This document shows, piece after piece, positions 1-10,869 of a stretch of 64,000 bases of DNA. Made by a program: the position numbers and the translations under genes. Position 1 is the stretch's first letter; each line of letters starts with the position of its first letter. The notes beneath the pieces were generated by a model. The model was given only the letters and a program-made list of their open reading frames with translations. It had not been told where the DNA came from and made no database searches. Source of the DNA: Simmondsia chinensis (lineage: Eukaryota > Streptophyta > Magnoliopsida > Caryophyllales > Simmondsiaceae). The stretch lies in contig JAGTTD010000015.1 in NCBI GenBank assembly GCA_018398585.1, forward strand, positions 30,895,478-30,959,477, written 5' to 3'.

Positions 1-1075
1 AGGCCTGTCTCATAGAGTTGACATCTATGAGGTTTACGTATAAACCTAATTGGAGTTTCATCTTAAAAGTAATTAGCATAGCTTATTGGGATTGGTATTA
101 TATGCTGATCTTTTCTGTCAAAACTTTAATGTGGGACATTGTAACTATACTCACATGTAAAGTTCTTCCGTGTATCAATGTGCCATGTTCGGCATACGTA
201 ATTTGATGTTCATCATCGATACAAAATAGGTAGCCGGGAAGACAGACAAGTTTCGGAACCCAACCACATATTGATGGTTTCGTCGTGGAATTGCTTGTTC
301 TACATAGATGGTGTTGTTTTTTGTCACTAGAACTTGGTTAATTACATTCCCGGTTTATAAGAGTAGTAGTAAGACTGTGCATATCTAATCCTCTGTAAAC
401 CTGACTTTGATTAGTGCGATTACCCATGTGGATCTAGACCAAGGTAGTCGTTTTGTTCTTAAAGATCAGAGCAGCTCAGTTCCTATTCAGCTTGGTTCTC
501 TATATATTACTCGAATCTTTATTAGTCTTGATCAGTTTGATTAAACTGATCTAAATCTAGAGAAAGGAACACCTCATATTCTGAGCTAGTCATTCTATAG
601 TCTAAGATCAAACAAAACCAATTCGTATTCGGTTTGGTTCTCTATCTCGTATTTTGCTCTTCATCAGTATTAACTAGTCCTGTCAATCTGATCTAGATCT
701 AGAGAAACGAACACCGTAGAAGTGTTCGGCTATCAATAAAGAGCGAAATCTGGACTGAGCTAAGTCATTCAATCCAAAATACAGGTGTTTGTAAGAGCAA
801 AGTTTAGACTACACAGATCTAATCCTCTGTGAACCCAACTTTGGTTGCAGCCTTGAGCGGTGTGGATCTAAACCAAACTGGTTAGTCCATTGTCAAAGAA
901 AAACCAAACTAGATCCTATTTAGTTTGGTTCTGTAACCAGTATTTGGGTCTCTATCAGTAGTCACTAAACTGGCAAACCTATCTTAGATCGAAAGAAATG
1001 AACACCGTAGAAGTGTTCAAAGTATCAATATAGACCGAGATCTTGATCGAGCTGGATCATTCAATCTAAAAACAG
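1..1075. repeat. Diverged tandem repeat region upstream of the first visible stachyose synthase exon
   Basis: No gene is visible here. The stretch from about 360 to 1075 consists of diverged copies of one unit. The motif GAACACCGTAGAAGTGTTC, itself an imperfect palindrome, occurs at 709-727 and 1000-1018, and its first bases also at 567-573. After each of the last two copies the same text follows (ATCAATA, then CATTCAATC, then a run ending ACAG). A leading block with ATCCTCTGT is seen near 390 and 820. The right-most copy supplies the splice acceptor of the exon at 1076. The region is probably intron of the stachyose synthase gene. Positions 1-200 resemble the TCCCACAT repeat family seen at 28440-28600. 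Confidence 0.6.
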
Positions 1076-3445
1076 GCACTCGAGTATGTGAGCGAGGACT
1101 ATGGAGGGAGAGTGGAACTAGCAAAAAGATACTATGAAGGGCTTACAAAATCACTGAAGAAGAACTTCAAAGGCACTAACCTGATCTCCAGCATGCAACA
1201 ATGCAATGACTTCTTCTTCCTGGGTACCCACCAGATTTCCATGGGTAGAGTTGGTCAGTATTCTTTCTTTTCTCTTTTACTCTTCTGTCCCTGCACAATA
1301 TTTGTTTTGCTTGCTTGTCGTAAAGTTCGAAAGGCTCAGGTCACGTCGACTTTAAGCTTAAATGAGAGTAAATGAGCATATCTCAATACAGTTTATTAAC
1401 TTAAATATGTCCAATTGAGCTGATCTTGAGTCCAAACTACCCAAAGCAACCTAGATTAAGCTTAAATGAGCTGAATAAGATTAGCTTAACTTGGATCTCG
1501 CTGAGCTAAGTTTGAGCTCAACCGACTTAAGCTGAGCTTGAAATTTCCAAGCTTGGAAGGCTTCGAAAAGAACCTAAGCCAAACTAAATATTGATGAGAT
1601 AAGCCTTGTCCATCTCGAGTTTGTGCTTATCAAGCTTTTGAACCATTGTATCAACCCAATTCAATAAGATATGAGTGTGTCCGATACACATCTCAACTTG
1701 GCATGAGCTCATAATTAAACCAAGCTCGCTCTTGCATTGAGCTTGCTACAGTGCTAAGCTATTTGAGTTACATTCAGGCCATTATTGAACCATTTTAAAC
1801 TAATCCTAACTATTAATGAGTTTTTACTGAGCTCTGATGAGTCTTTATTAAACTGTTCACAAAAGTTAACAAGTGGAGCACCTATCTATTTGAACACAGC
1901 TAATTAAGCTTGTGGAGCCTTATCGAAATCGACTTGATAAGTTATCAGACCCCACAACAATGGTTTGTTTACACCCTTAATCGCGACTAATATTCCTTCA
2001 AACTATTTGCAGGTGATGATTTTTGGGTGGACGACCCAAACGGAGACCCAGAAGGAGTATTTTGGCTACAAGGGGTTCACATGGTACATTGTTCATACAA
2101 CAGTTTATGGATGGGTCAAATGATACACCCAGATTGGGACATGTTTCATAGTGACCATGTTTGTGCTAGTTTCCATGCCAGTTCAAGAGCCATTTCTGGC
2201 GGACCCATCTATGTAAGCGACTTGTTAGGTCACCATGACTTTGATCTTTTGCGGAAGCTCGTCTACCCCGATGGGACAGTCCCTATATGCGAGTCTTTTG
2301 CTCTTCCTACTCGGGATTGTCTCTTCGCAAACCCCTTGTTTGATATGAAGACTGTTCTCAAGATATGGAACTTTAACAAGGTGCGTGCGTGTATGATTGT
2401 TGAGTCTCTAGTTCATGTTTTATGTCATCCAAGTGGCTAGGACCTATTTGGTATCGTTTTGGGTTTTGAGAAATTAAATTCTGGGTTTGGGAAATAGTGT
2501 TTTCTTGTTTTTAGGTTTTTGTTTTTAATTTTCATTTAAAAGAGGAAAAAATTTGAAAATAAGAACCAAAGACAAAAGAAATCCTTTCTGAAATATTATT
2601 TTAGTTTCTAAAAAAATCAAAACTTCACAAAGAAAATACCCAATAAAAGCTTTAGCGTTTGGATAGTTGGTGCTTCATATGGCATAAGAGTCCTTTTAAC
2701 TTCCAGCAGTGATCACCAATGCACTCTAATGTTCACAGTTCAAGACCACGGGGCATTTACAAAAGCGGGTAACTAGTAAGAGGACATATTAGAATATAAA
2801 ACCATTTCCAGACTTTCAACTTATAGCTTAAACTTTTGAGATAGTTGATTCCTTAATAGTTTCGATTGCATTTTCGTGCAGTATGGGGGAGTGATCGGAG
2901 CATTCAACTGCCAAGGAGCAGGGTGGGACCCGAAATCGAGGAGGATCAAAGGATACAAGGAGTGTTTCAAGGCGGTGCAAGGGTCAGTCCATGTACATGA
3001 CATAGAATGGGACCAGAAGGTGGAAGCGGTGGAGGTGGGTGGTATTGAAGAGTATGCGGTCTACCTTAACCAGGCAGACTCGCTCCTCTTTTTAAACTCA
3101 AATTCCAACTCAATCCCAATCCCCTTGAACCCGTCTTCGTTTGAGCTCTTTACATTTGTTCCAATCAAGAATGTTGGTAACGATGTCAGATTCGCGCCAA
3201 TAGGACTGAAGAACATGTACAATAGTGGTGGGACAATTCAAGAGCTGGAGTACAAGGAGACGAGTGCAAGGATGAAGATCAAAGGGGAAGGGATTTTCTT
3301 AGCCTATTCGAGTGAGCGCCCCATTAAGTGCCTTGTGAATGGGACCGAAGTGGGGTTTGTGTGGTCAGCTGGGGGCAGGGTCGAATTGGGTCTGACTTGT
3401 GTTCAAGCTGCCAGTGGTTTCTCTAAAGTGGTGGTTCAATACTAG
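1076..3445 (+). CDS. STS: Stachyose synthase, C-terminal exons (partial gene)
   Basis: Stachyose synthase moves galactose from galactinol to raffinose to make stachyose (glycoside hydrolase family 36, cytosolic in known plants). Three exons are readable: 1076-1253, 2013-2380 and 2882-3445, with TAG at 3443-3445. They give about 369 codons with no stop, against roughly 850 for the family, so the N-terminal half is missing from view. Seen in order: SMQQCNDFFFLGT, then GRVG joined across the first intron to DDFWVDDPNGDP (phase 1), then HMVHCSYNSLWMGQM, SRAISGGPIYVSD, KIWNFNK joined to YGGVIGAFNCQGAGWDP, then RFAPIGLKNMYNSGG. GVIGAFNCQGAGWDP and the following HDIEWDQKVEA stretch fit stachyose synthase better than raffinose synthase. 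The GDDFW site lies in the conserved acid/base region of the family (from memory). The exon at 1076 begins after AAACAG; an in-frame TAA at 1067 excludes reading further upstream. Whether the gene is complete depends on sequence left of position 1. Confidence 0.88.
1254..2012 (+). mobile_element. Stachyose synthase intron holding a GCTTGAGC-rich nonautonomous element
   Basis: This intron starts GTCAGTA and ends TTTGCAG. From about 1350 to 1979 it carries text rich in GAGCTTGAG and TTAAGCTTG motifs, ending GTTTGTTTACACCCTTA. The same style of sequence occurs in the hAT-type family defined at 22292-22783 and in the elements at 47990-48540 and 55205-55690. I cannot fix the left end or a target-site duplication. 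Confidence 0.45.
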
Positions 3446-4700
3446 AACGTTCTAATAGGGGTTCAGTAATTCAGAGCGTCGACATAAAAAGATTCATCCA
3501 AGACACACATGCTTCTTATACAATCTGAATAGCTAATTTCTTATTAGGGAAATGTTATGCATTGGGCTTTTTACCGATTCTTTTGTTTCCTTGGGTCCAT
3601 GGCCATCCAATGGGAGTTTCGGTTTAATACCGGTATTTTAGCAACAAATCCAGTAAATCTAAGTCGTTAATTGTCTTTTAAGAACCAATGATTATTTACC
3701 GTGTAATGTTAGGGTGAGGGAGGAAAGGTGAGAATGGATCATTCATATGTTCAGTACTTGAAAGACTCTTGAAAATTATGAGTTTGCTTCTCCTCTGTAT
3801 CACCATTCATAACTAGAATAACCCATACATGGTGATAAATGTAAATGTATTCGTTGATATAATAATATATATTAAACTATTTAGAGTACTCTTAAGCTGA
3901 ATTCAACATCTTTGTTAATAGAGAAAGGGCTAACCTTTCGAACATTTTTAGGCACCTAGAGTCTCATGACCGGTCCTGAATCAACAAATCCAGTCCAAGT
4001 AACTGACATGATAAGCCATTTGAATGTGATGTCCCATTATACATCAATTAATCCTTAAAATTAAACTCTAATCCAAATGCAATCAAGCCAACCTATCAGA
4101 TGATACAAAATGAATGAACTTACAAAATGCAACTAAAATCTTAACTGCACAAGCAAATCAAACTAGAAAGATCAATCTTTCTACACGTTATTCATATAGG
4201 ATAGCTTTAAAAACTAATCAATTTTCAGTTAATTACCGTAAATTTCATAGCCATTCTTTAGTTAGCAAACATTATGGTGGGCTTAACTGAAGCTAGGCGT
4301 TATGATTCGTCTTCTCAAGAGTTGTACACGCAAAACACTTGTTACTAAACAACAACATAAATATTTAGGACATGAATAGTTGTCAAGGATGATATAAGCC
4401 AAGATTACTTCATCTTCACATCTTGAGCTCGAATCATCATATGCTCGTTTATTAATTTATCTGTTTGCACCAATTTGTCCAAGTAAAGCAGGATTTTATT
4501 TTGAGTTCAACCACCCCAAGGCTGATATGAATAGGGCATGATAGTCATGTAAAAATTACGGATTATATACTTCATTATTTTTTGTACTTTGATTGTTTCA
4601 ATCAGGTCTAACATTGAAGTCAACCTAATTTCTGCCTGAAATCATAACTTCAATTAACACTTTTTGATAATATTTTACATACAGTGAACGTGTCTTACAA
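3446..4700. other. Intergenic stretch, no gene seen
   Basis: This is AT-rich sequence downstream of the stachyose synthase stop, presumably starting with its 3' UTR. I see no coding pattern and no repeat with clear ends. Confidence 0.5.
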
Positions 4701-4708
4701 ATGCTAGT

Positions 4709-5325
4709 TGGCGCAACGATATCAATCAGAAACTGAAGTTAATTTTAACATTGCACTTGATTAAACAGTTTCTACTCTACACAACTAAATTTCACACAAT
4801 TAAAAGTTCAGCCACTAAAATAACACAATTCTTAAATTATGGAGACTAACACCATAAATAACACAAAATTTAATCATATTGATAGTGGCTTTGTGTAAAA
4901 AACCCATCTTTGATACTGAAATAGAATCCAATTATTTCTGAAATACAACATACCTCAAAAATGCTAGTAAGCGATACGATTCCAATCAGAAATTAAGGTT
5001 GATTTTAATAGTACACTTAATTGAAACAATTTCTATTATGCATGTCTAGATTAACATAACTAAGAGTTCAACCACTAAATTAACACAATTCGCAAATTAC
5101 TGCAACTAATCCCATGTATAACACAAAAAATTAATCATAATTGTGTTAACGCTGTGATTCCATCAGAAATTAAGGTTAATTTTAATATTACACTTAAATG
5201 AAACAATTTCTATTATACATAACTAAATTGACAATTAAAAATCCATCATTAAGACAATTTCTAGAGTACTAAAACTAATGATATGAATAACACAAAAATT
5301 AATCATATTAGATACAGCATACCTC
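4709..5325. repeat. Three tandem copies of a block of about 180-250 bp
   Basis: Three successive blocks (about 4709-4895, 4967-5144 and 5144-5320) share the same order of motifs: CAATCAGAAA, then GGTTGATTTTAA or its variants, then AACAATTTCTA, ACATAACTAA, AACACAATT, and ACACAAAATTTAATCAT. They differ by point changes and small indels, so this is an old local duplication. No coding potential was seen. Confidence 0.7.
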
Positions 5326-5449
5326 AAATTTTTCATGGATTCTGAAAGGTAAGGCCTCAATTGAAGTTGAATCATCGATCTCACACCTAACATTCCTCAA
5401 ATTAAGATCGATCGACATAGAATTGCAACGAAGAGAAGACAGATTACAA

Positions 5450-5720
5450 GTTTGTGCGTGAATCTAGTGACATACAAACATACTCACTCACAGATCGATC
5501 TAATACTTTGAACTGTATATGAAATTCAATGAATCAAGGAAATTGAAAAGGCATTAGATTCACGCACAAACCTGAAATGCGCCTCCTCTCTCCTCTCTCT
5601 CTCTCTCTCTCATGAATGTGTTGATGAAGAAGAAGCTCAGGGAGGTTCAGTTTCTGTCTTGTCCGCCTTGACTGTGACATTCTGTAACCGCACATCTCTT
5701 TATAGGTTATTTACGGTTTA
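5450..5720 (-). other. Possible minus-strand promoter and 5' UTR exon; inverted repeat
   Basis: Read on the minus strand, a TATAAAG-like box near 5700 is followed by a purine/pyrimidine-rich leader with a (GA)n run (complement of 5587-5611) and then by GCATTTCAG/GTTTGTG at about 5572, which looks like a 5' splice site. A 17-bp inverted repeat (5450-5466 against 5555-5571) flanks the intron start. I see no ATG-led coding exon beyond it, so this could be a relic 5' UTR of a lost gene or chance. Confidence 0.3.
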
Positions 5721-6246
5721 ATATCCTTACGTTATTTAAAATAATAAAAAGAATCTTTATTTTTTTAAATTATTAAAAGAATTTATAAATTTTTGTTGTA
5801 ATAATAAAAAGGCCCCTTTCTGACACGATGACGTCATTTTTTATCGATAGAGCTGACGTGGCAACTATTTTTTGTAGTCGTATTTTTGTAAAATAATAAA
5901 AGTACGTTCAATACTTTTATTCTTACTTTATAAGTATAAAATTTTATATGTTGTATTGTGTAGAAGTTATCTATTTTCGTTTAGTTTGTTTAAAAGTATG
6001 ATTATTGAAGGATATTTTTATCATTTTAATGTATCATTAATTAAAGAACAGTTGTCACTTCAACTCTTTGTTGACAAAAAATGGCGTTATCACTCCAGAG
6101 AGTAGAGTTTTTATTAATATAACAAAAATTAAGGGTCTTTTTGTTAATAAGACAAAAACTTAGGGGCATTTTTATTAATTCAAAAAGGTTGAGAACCTTT
6201 TTATTATTTTTAAAAATGTCAAGGTATTAAAATATAAATAACCCTT
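5702..6246. mobile_element. MITE with inverted ends GGTTATTTA
   Basis: The left end reads GGTTATTTACGGTTTAATATCC and the right end, in reverse complement, GGGTTATTTATATTTTAATACC. The interior repeats phrases about AATAATAAAAAG and its complement TTTTTATTA toward both ends. It is a nonautonomous foldback-type DNA element of about 545 bp with no coding capacity. The target-site duplication is not clear. Confidence 0.55.
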
Positions 6247-6799
6247 CATTATATTTAGGGAATTTTTTTTTTTTTGTTGATCAGTGACAAAGTCGCATAT
6301 AACAGACACCACGCACAAACGAGACCTAGATCAATTCATATTAAACGGGGATCAAAATATAAACAGAAGCAATACAACAAACCAAAAAAAGGGGATTAAA
6401 GGGTGGTCGATGTCAAAAATTAACAAGCGCTAAATTATTATAATCATAGACGGGGACGATAGGCAAGGAACCGTAAAAGAGCTAATGTGTCAAAGTTGAG
6501 GGATCGGAATGACAGAGAGTTAGATCGATCAACACCTTGGTCTATCATTACAATGTGCTCAAATTGATATTGTCACCGCAAAAATTGTTATTGTTCTAGT
6601 AACAATGTAACTTGCAAATAATGTAAGCCACAAAATAACTTTGAAAACTACAATCTTGCTCAATAATAAATTTATCCTGAAAATGACATTATCCTATATT
6701 TATTAAAATACTAGGATATATAGATGATAATTGTTTAAACATCGTGTAAATTATAACTTTATATCATTTATTGTTCCTTAAAGATTGCTTTTATGGCAA

Positions 6800-6946
6800 C
6801 AACAACAATAATAACAACTGACCCAGTGCCTTGAGGGCTCCCGCATATGCAGGGTTTGGGGGAGGAAAATGTAAGCTGCCTTACCCCTTTAGGATGCTAC
6901 CTTAAATGGAGGTTATTTTCGAGTACTCCAACCTGAGAATAATAAT
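6800..6946 (-). mobile_element. Tail-only copy of the TTG-ended retroposon family
   Basis: On the minus strand this starts CTCAGGTTGGAGTACTCG, matches the tail module of the 5S-headed SINE (AACCTCC, then GGTGCTA-like text, CTGCGTAC-like text, GGGAGCCC, CACTGGG), and ends in GTTGTTGTTG (plus strand 6798-6812). The 5S head is absent. It abuts the tRNA-derived SINE at 6956. Confidence 0.7.
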
Positions 6947-6955
6947 CTATATTAT

Positions 6956-7095
6956 TTATATATATATTTTATTTATTTTTTATTTTTTTTAATGTTGGTA
7001 AAGGCAGGGGAGGGGGGTCACTAGTGAGACTCGAACCCCGACGCTCTCACACTGCAACCGGGCGCCTTACCACTAGGCAATGAGCTAGTTGCTCT
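6956..7095 (-). mobile_element. tRNA-derived SINE with 9-bp target-site duplication
   Basis: On the minus strand the head reads TAGCTCATTGCCTAGTGG (box A-like), followed about 40 bp later by GGGGTTCGAGTCTC (box B-like). The 3' end runs into an A-rich tail. CTATATTAT flanks both ends (6947-6955 and 7096-7104). The length of about 140 bp fits a Pol III SINE. It is not a functional tRNA gene, because no acceptor-stem pairing is seen. Confidence 0.72.
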
Positions 7096-7379
7096 CTATA
7101 TTATACATTAATTAGAGAAAAAAAACCTTTTCTCTCCCGTTTATGTCTGTAACTATATTTATATAAGAGGTTTAATATACGATAAGATCAACTATCTTAT
7201 CTTAATTTAAATTACACTCTTATCTTGATTTAAATTACACAAATCATGACATAAATAAACCTTATTTTTTATTTATATTAATAATATAATTTATTAATTA
7301 TAATACATAAATATAATTATTTAAAATGTAATCCTTTGTATAACACGTGGATATTCTAGTTTAATATTATTTCGTACGA

Positions 7380-7470
7380 TCGCATTAGATGATTACGAAC
7401 TAGCAAGCCCATAAACAGCTCATTAGATTGTGGGCCGGCCCATATATATCACAAGCCCAATGGGCCATAA
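7380..7470. promoter_or_regulatory. Cluster of GGCCCA/TGGGCC motifs
   Basis: Within 70 bp there are several copies of the site-II-type motif (AAGCCCA, TGGGCC, GGCCCAT, AAGCCCAATGGGCC). In plants such motifs often occur in promoters of growth-related genes and bind TCP factors. No gene start is recognisable beside it, so it may be a relic promoter or chance. Confidence 0.3.
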
Positions 7471-7499
7471 TTCTGAGGAAAAAGTCACACACATATATC

Positions 7500-7800
7500 G
7501 GATGGTGACGTTGTTATGAGAGGGTTAGAGCGTGAAAGAGATAAATCCTGACCCTCTATTATAATGGATAGCAAGATTTGTTAGACATTAAAAAAAAAAT
7601 AATTTACGACCAAAATTTATTGAGAACTGAAATAAAAAAAATAATTTCCTTCCCTTAACTCTTCTTTCTTTCTGTCCCACAAAGGAGTATGGGTTGTAAA
7701 TTCTATTTTTTAAATGTTTTATAAATCTTGGTTGTCCACTACAATAGAGGGTCAGGATTCGCCCCTCTTACGCTCTCACCCTCTCATAAGAACGCCACCC
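7500..7800. mobile_element. Foldback MITE (GGATGGCGTTCTTATGAGA family), complete copy
   Basis: The left arm begins GGATGGTGACGTTGTTATGAG and the right arm, in reverse complement, GGGTGGCGTTCTTATGAGAG. The two arms stay alignable for about 90 bp, through AATCCTGACCCTCTATT. The long inverted arms and lack of coding are typical of Mutator-type MITEs. Other copies lie at 7801-8000, 44617-44715 and 59630-59885. Confidence 0.7.
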
Positions 7801-7999
7801 TATGTACAATTTACGGTCAAGATTTGTTGAGTATTGATAAAAAAAAAAAAAATTCACTTTTTCTGTTACCCCTTCTTTCTTTCTGCCCCATTAAGGGGTA
7901 TGAGCCATAAATTGTTATTTTTTTTAATGTTCAACAAATCTTGGCCGTTCATTACAATAAAAGGGTAGAATTCACACCTCTCATATTCTCACCCTTTCA

Positions 8000-8045
<46 letters not shown>
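7801..8045. mobile_element. Partial second copy of the same foldback MITE, then an (AT)n microsatellite
   Basis: This repeats the interior and right arm of the preceding element (TTACGGTCAAGATTTGTTGAG, then GGGGTATGAGCCATAAATT, then ATCTTGGCCGTTCATTAC and TCTCACCCTTTCAT). It therefore forms a head-to-tail partial duplication. An uninterrupted (AT)n tract follows at about 8005-8042. Confidence 0.65.
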
Positions 8046-8050
<5 letters not shown>

Positions 8051-8570
8051 TTTGTTGACATGATTTAATTTAAGTTATATATCTTAATTTGATAATTCAG
8101 TTTAATATCATAGATATATCATTTATTCATAAAATCTAAAGGTGTATTACGAGCATGTAAGTAAGTTACTGAACTAGTATGCAACCAAAAACACTCACAC
8201 ATAGAACTAAACAGGTAACGTGTCGATTATCTGTTTATTAACTCGGTATTGGTTTCAATGATGTTAATTCCTCTTCATCAAAGGTTCAACCAAGAAAGTA
8301 TGGATCATGTCATTTTCCGCCTTAATTAATGTAATTTAGGATTCCAAGAACACCTGTATATTCCATAACTCGACTCTTGATTAGGCTTGCATCCTCGATA
8401 TTGTAAAATTGGAGGCTAATACTTGGTTCCAAGCACTAGTGGTTGCTCGTCCCAACATCTCGATCCAATACTTCATGCAGAATCCTTGCAGATAAATCTC
8501 CACTGCTACTTTCGGTTCAAGGACACCCGTGTACATTCCCACCATTAGATTGGCGAGTCCAGTTGCATTA

Positions 8571-9049
8571 TAGGGATGGCAATGGGGCGGGGCGGGTACG
8601 GGGGGTGTCTCCTCCATACCCGTACCCGCCACCCAAATCCTATACCCGTACCCGTCCCATTACCCGCCACGGGTATGAAGTGGATACCCGTACCCGCCCC
8701 GGCAGGTACAAACTCATACCCGTACCCACCCCATTACCCGCGGGTATCCAACGGGTATGCATTACCCGCCCCATACCCTCTTTAATGTACATAGAAAACG
8801 ATTATCTATACAAGGTCATATTAGTAATTCAATACTACTTTTTAAAATCAATTATATTTTTTTATAACATTGATAAACAATTTGGGTTATTGAATTTAAA
8901 CTCGTATTTTTTTAATTTGAATGTTAATTATGTACAAAATAAAGAGGGTATGGCGGGTATGAGGTGGAGCGGGGCGGGGCGGGTATAAAACTATACCCGT
9001 ACCCACTACCTGCCCCACTTATTCCCGTACCCGCCCCATTGTCATCCTA
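8571..9049. mobile_element. hAT-type nonautonomous element, GGGTACCCGT-rich, copy 1
   Basis: It starts TAGGGATGGCAATGGGGC and ends GCCCCATTGTCATCCTA, an imperfect terminal inverted repeat. Flanks GTTGCATT and GTTGCATA (plus one base at the left edge) form an 8-bp target-site duplication with one mismatch, the hAT signature. Both ends are made of short GGGTA/CCCGC words while the centre is AT-rich. The long open frames here follow these repeated words and are not genes. Confidence 0.78.
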
Positions 9050-9238
9050 GTTGCATACCATTTTACTAAGTTGGACATATCCCTAGCCTTGTTCTAGTGC
9101 GCTTTTAGGTTTATGAGTATCGATTTGACCATTTATACTTCTTTATCGTCACTCTTTCTTCGATTTAGTTAAACTTTTTGTATCTTTGGAGAAGTCTTAC
9201 CACTCTCTTAATTATCAAAAAAGAAAATTAACTGAATG

Positions 9239-9758
9239 TAGGGATGGCAATAAGGCGGGGCGGATACGAGAGCTGCTTTCTCCATACCCATACGTGCCTC
9301 ATTACCCATCAAAGGTATGAGATGGATATCCACACCTACCTCGGCGGGTCGAAACCTATATCCGTCCCATTACCTACTAGTATCCATTAACCGCCCCTCA
9401 CCAGCCCTAAGGTGAGTACAAAATGATTACCCATACCAAACTATATTAATTGTTAAATACTATTTTTAAAATTTTAATTATATTTTTCTATAATGTTGAT
9501 AAATAATTTAAGTAATTGAATTTAAGCACATATTTTTTAATTTAAAAGTTAACAAATATAAAATGGAGTGGGCATGGTGGGTATAAGGCGGGGCGGGGCA
9601 AGCACAACACCATACCCGTACTCGCTCCATACCATGGCGGGCACGGGTCGGGTACACCTAACCCGTACCCACTACCCGCCTCACTTATACCCATACTCAT
9701 CCCAAATGGGACGGATACCCGCAGGTAACCGATTTTATCCATCCCATTGCCATCCCTA
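9239..9758. mobile_element. hAT-type nonautonomous element, GGGTACCCGT-rich, copy 2
   Basis: Same family and orientation as the copy at 8571: it starts TAGGGATGGCAATAAGGC and ends CCCATTGCCATCCCTA, and the AT-rich centre aligns with that of copy 1. Flanking 8-mers ACTGAATG and GCAGGATG agree at five positions, so the duplication is decayed. The interval between the two copies is unrelated, so these are separate insertions 190 bp apart. Confidence 0.75.
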
Positions 9759-10019
9759 GCAGGATGGTTTAAGGGCTGAAGGTTTCGAGATTATATATTA
9801 AATGTGCGTTTTAAATCAAAACCTTTTCTCAAAACGTTTTATATAATACAAATACAAACACGACACAGTAGCTATTAACACATAAAGCAAGCAAAGTGTG
9901 AATGTATGCATGATGCATGGCATGGATTGCTAAGCAAAAATCATTACATGCATGTGACCACCTTATTAACCTAGCCCACACAATGATGATCAAAATAATA
10001 GAAAAAATAAAGCAAGGCA

Positions 10020-10260
10020 TAGTTTTTTTTTTGATAATTAGTGGTAAAAATTGTGATGCAGACTGGTCACTCGAACAAGTGAGGCCTAAGAGAATCTGGA
10101 AAAAAACTTGGGAGATAGAAACGCAAAACAGATAATACCGAAGAGAACAAGAAAGCAAGACAAAAACAGAAACATGCAAAACGGAACAAAAACAGGCACT
10201 ACAAGCCATTATTAGCACTGGGAAAGAGGAGCTTGGAGTAGAAGAAGATGTCGAATCATG
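10020..10260 (-). mobile_element. 3' end of a poly(A)-tailed non-LTR retroposon
   Basis: On the minus strand this runs from a TCTTCTACTCC-like start to AGGCCTCACTTGTTCGAG and ends CACTAATTATCAAAAAAAAAA. The copy at 25583-25815 is homologous along its whole length (shared AACAGGCACTA, AAACGCAAAAC, GAACAAGA). It lacks Pol III boxes, so a 5'-truncated LINE end is more likely than a SINE. Confidence 0.55.
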
Positions 10261-10671
10261 ACATAGTATTTAATATCTTTCGATAAGTAGCAAGGAAAAC
10301 TCATCGGGAACAGACCTAAAAAATGCACATATAGTACAGAAAGAGGGAAAATAACAGAAAACACTCATGAAAATTGTATATAACGACCCAGTACACCCGA
10401 AAAATAAAAATATTTTAACTTCCACCATACCTCTACTACAACACCAGAAGTAAATAAACAAACCAAGAGGGACATCAGAATAGCACCAACTGAAATGACA
10501 GAAGAAAAAAAAAAAAGAAAAAGAACCAGATTATAGTTGGTGCATATGAGCTTTGTAGTGCTTGCCTCATTGCTTTCAACTCTCTCATTACAAAGGCATG
10601 GTATTTATTGAATACGTAGATAATATATTCGATGTTCGAATCTTTTTATATATTATAGTAAAGTTATCCTC

Positions 10672-10813
10672 GGGTTGGGGTTTCTCGGAAACAACCTATC
10701 TTCAGGATAGCCCCCTGAAGGGGGAAGACTGCTTACATCTACCCCCCCAGACCTTGCTTTTGCAGAAACCCTTGGAGGCACTGGGTTTGTGGTTGTTGTT
10801 GTTGTTGTTGTTG
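10672..10813 (+). mobile_element. Tail-only TTG-ended retroposon with perfect 16-bp target-site duplication
   Basis: The insertion begins GGGTTGGGGTTTCTCGG, exactly where the 5S head ends in the full SINE, and finishes with (GTT)n up to 10813. A 16-bp duplication is perfect (10656-10671 and 10814-10829). This shows that the tail module alone can be, or was, integrated by target-primed reverse transcription as a unit of about 142 bp. Confidence 0.85.
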
Positions 10814-10869
10814 TAGTAAAGTTATCCTCCTTTAAAAATGCGCCAACTCCATTCAAGCTTTTCTTTTAA

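Noticed and set aside
6970..7095. Functional tRNA gene
   Set aside because: Box A- and box B-like motifs are present, but no acceptor or anticodon stem pairs, and the unit has SINE features (A-rich end, 9-bp duplication).
8443..8988. Long open frames through the GGGTACCCGT region (181 aa and others)
   Set aside because: They arise from the repeated words of a hAT-type element, occur on both strands, and have no protein-like composition.
10653..10856. Minus-strand frame with poly-Thr
   Set aside because: The Thr run is the complement of the (GTT)n tail of a retroposon insertion.
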